A stretch of 6,860 nt of DNA from an uncultured Clostridia bacterium (GTDB taxonomy: Bacteria; Bacillota_A; Clostridia; Christensenellales; Aristaeellaceae). The translations under genes and the position numbers were made by a program. Under the pieces are notes generated by a model. The model saw only the letters and a list, made by a program, of their open reading frames with translations. It was not told the origin of the DNA and made no database searches. Positions 6,555-6,860 of the stretch are shown one piece after another (positions within the stretch are counted from its first letter, which is position 1; each line of letters begins with the position of its first letter). The DNA lies in the NCBI GenBank assembly GCA_947165745.1, contig CAMVBO010000093.1, forward strand, positions 1 through 6,860, given 5' to 3'.

Positions 6555-6611
6555 GTGAATCGCAGCGCGTACAGCTATTACTACTTTTACTTTATCGGCG
6601 TTCGCAGATAG
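6555..6611 (+). CDS. Tyr/Phe-rich attenuator leader peptide of DAHP synthase
   Basis: This small ORF encodes the 18-residue peptide MNRSAYSYYYFYFIGVRR. It starts at GTG 6555 behind a full GGAGG (6542-6546) with eight bases of spacing and ends at TAG 6609-6611. Five of its 18 codons are Tyr (6570, 6576, 6579, 6582, 6588) and two are Phe (6585, 6591), with six aromatic codons in a row at 6576-6593. Such clustering of the end-product amino acids is the hallmark of leader peptides in ribosome-mediated attenuation, as in the E. coli pheA, trp and his operons. It lies between a consensus promoter and an intrinsic terminator, ahead of a DAHP synthase gene, so the sensed amino acids fit the pathway. 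The peptide probably has no function of its own: ribosome stalling at scarce Tyr-tRNA or Phe-tRNA is the signal. Confidence 0.88.
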   Translation: MNRSAYSYYYFYFIGVRR

Positions 6612-6671
6612 AGAGCTTTGCTGTACACCTGAATCAAGCGCGGAACTTGTAACGGCCCTGCAGTAAAACTC
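6569..6671 (+). promoter_or_regulatory. Attenuator antiterminator and competing 1:2 pairing (Tyr/Phe-responsive leader RNA)
   Basis: Three mutually exclusive pairings can be traced. Segment 1, GTACAGC (6569-6575, inside the leader ORF), pairs perfectly over 7 bp with GCTGTAC (6620-6626). Segment 2, GAGCTTTGCTGTA (6613-6625), pairs at 12 of 13 positions, two of them G-U, with TGCAGTAAAACTC (6659-6671). That 2:3 stem uses the inner half of the terminator's 5' arm and all of its loop, so it excludes the terminator. A ribosome stalled on the Tyr/Phe run (6576-6593) would mask segment 1, free segment 2 and allow antitermination. A ribosome reaching the TAG at 6609 would cover much of segment 2 and let the terminator form. 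With no translation, 1:2 forms and termination follows. Pairings were found by eye; no free energies were computed. Confidence 0.8.
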
Positions 6672-6692
6672 ACTGCGGGGCCGTTTCGTTTA
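6651..6692 (+). terminator. Intrinsic terminator (attenuator 3:4 hairpin)
   Basis: AACGGCCCTGCAGT (6651-6664) pairs with ACTGCGGGGCCGTT (6672-6685) over 14 bp, including one G-U, around a seven-base loop. It is followed by an imperfect T tract (TTTCGTTT, about 6684-6691). It lies 36 bases before the DAHP synthase start, so it controls entry into that gene rather than ending a preceding one. The interrupted T tract fits a conditional terminator. It may also stop read-through from the upstream surface-polymer operon. Confidence 0.9.
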
Positions 6693-6727
6693 TCTCCCAT
6701 CAATCGCCGACAGAAAGGAAGCATACC

Positions 6728-6860
6728 ATGATTATTCTCCTCAAGGACAAGGTGAACGAAAAGCAGGTGAAAAACCTGACCAACTGGCTGGAGGGCATCG
6801 GCTTTGACCTGCACATCTCCAAGGGCCAGCACCAGACCATCATCGGCCTGATCGGCGACA
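6728..6860 (+). CDS. aroF: 3-deoxy-7-phosphoheptulonate (DAHP) synthase, N-terminal fragment
   Basis: Only the first 44 codons are present; the gene runs off the window. DAHP synthase condenses phosphoenolpyruvate with erythrose 4-phosphate, the first committed step toward Phe, Tyr and Trp, in the cytoplasm. The visible part begins MIILLKDKVNEKQVKNL and contains LHISKGQHQTIIGLIGD at residues 28-44. This matches the N-terminal ferredoxin-like (ACT-like) domain of the Thermotoga-type enzyme, where HISKGxxxTxIGxIGD is conserved. In the Thermotoga enzyme this domain mediates feedback inhibition by Tyr and Phe. The ATG is preceded by AAAGGA (6714-6719) with an eight-base spacer. Expression is predicted to depend on read-through of the Tyr/Phe attenuator just upstream. 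The catalytic barrel is not visible, so the call rests on the N-terminal domain and the leader context. Confidence 0.87.
   Translation, partial: MIILLKDKVNEKQVKNLTNWLEGIGFDLHISKGQHQTIIGLIGD

Noticed and set aside
6522..6692. T-box riboswitch as the regulator of the DAHP synthase.
   Set aside because: The leader is only about 170 bases and I see no T-box consensus (AGGGTGGNACCGCG) in the antiterminator. The translated Tyr/Phe-rich ORF with a good ribosome site explains the switch better.
6587..6832. Minus-strand open frame of 81 codons over the leader and DAHP synthase start.
   Set aside because: It is antisense to the promoter-leader-terminator arrangement and the DAHP synthase N-terminus, has no recognised motif, and crosses the palindromic terminator.

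Overview
The window reads as one strand (+) of a G+C-rich, Gram-positive-type genome. Strong GGAGG-type ribosome sites, TTG starts, short spacings, LicD and CDP-glycerol glycerophosphotransferase families and a ferredoxin-like-domain DAHP synthase together suggest Bacillota, probably a G+C-rich member of Clostridia. The taxon is inference.

Positions 1-6470 hold a cell-surface polymer cluster that looks like one operon. It opens with the C-terminal end of an IspD/TarI-type cytidylyltransferase (1-125). Next come a LicD phosphotransferase (128-943), a decayed stub of an NAD-dependent epimerase (about 967-1096), a second LicD (1135-1950, TTG start) and an intact NAD-dependent epimerase/dehydratase (1965-2987). 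Two tandem CDP-glycerol glycerophosphotransferase-family proteins follow (2998-4149; 4165-5346, TTG start), then a GT4-type glycosyltransferase (5343-6470) that overlaps its predecessor by ATGA. The order licD / epimerase stub / licD / epimerase points to an old tandem duplication of a licD-epimerase module whose first epimerase was lost. A plausible joint role is making a CDP-activated polyol or similar donor, adding phospho-substituents with LicD, joining polyol-phosphate units with the TagB/TagF-like enzymes, and building the glycan or linkage with the glycosyltransferase, giving a teichoic-acid-like or phospho-decorated surface glycan.

Positions 6471-6727 are non-coding apart from a short leader ORF and hold the most striking feature. 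A consensus promoter (TTGACA, 17-base spacer, TATAAT) is followed by a GGAGG site and an 18-codon leader ORF rich in Tyr and Phe (MNRSAYSYYYFYFIGVRR), then a strong intrinsic terminator. Three mutually exclusive pairings (1:2, 2:3, 3:4) can be drawn, as in classical ribosome-mediated attenuation. The gene behind it (6728 to window end) is the N-terminus of a DAHP synthase, the first enzyme of aromatic amino acid synthesis, so the leader's amino acid bias matches the pathway. Only 16 bases separate the surface operon's last stop codon from the -35 box and no clear separate terminator is visible, so read-through from that operon may also be stopped at this attenuator.
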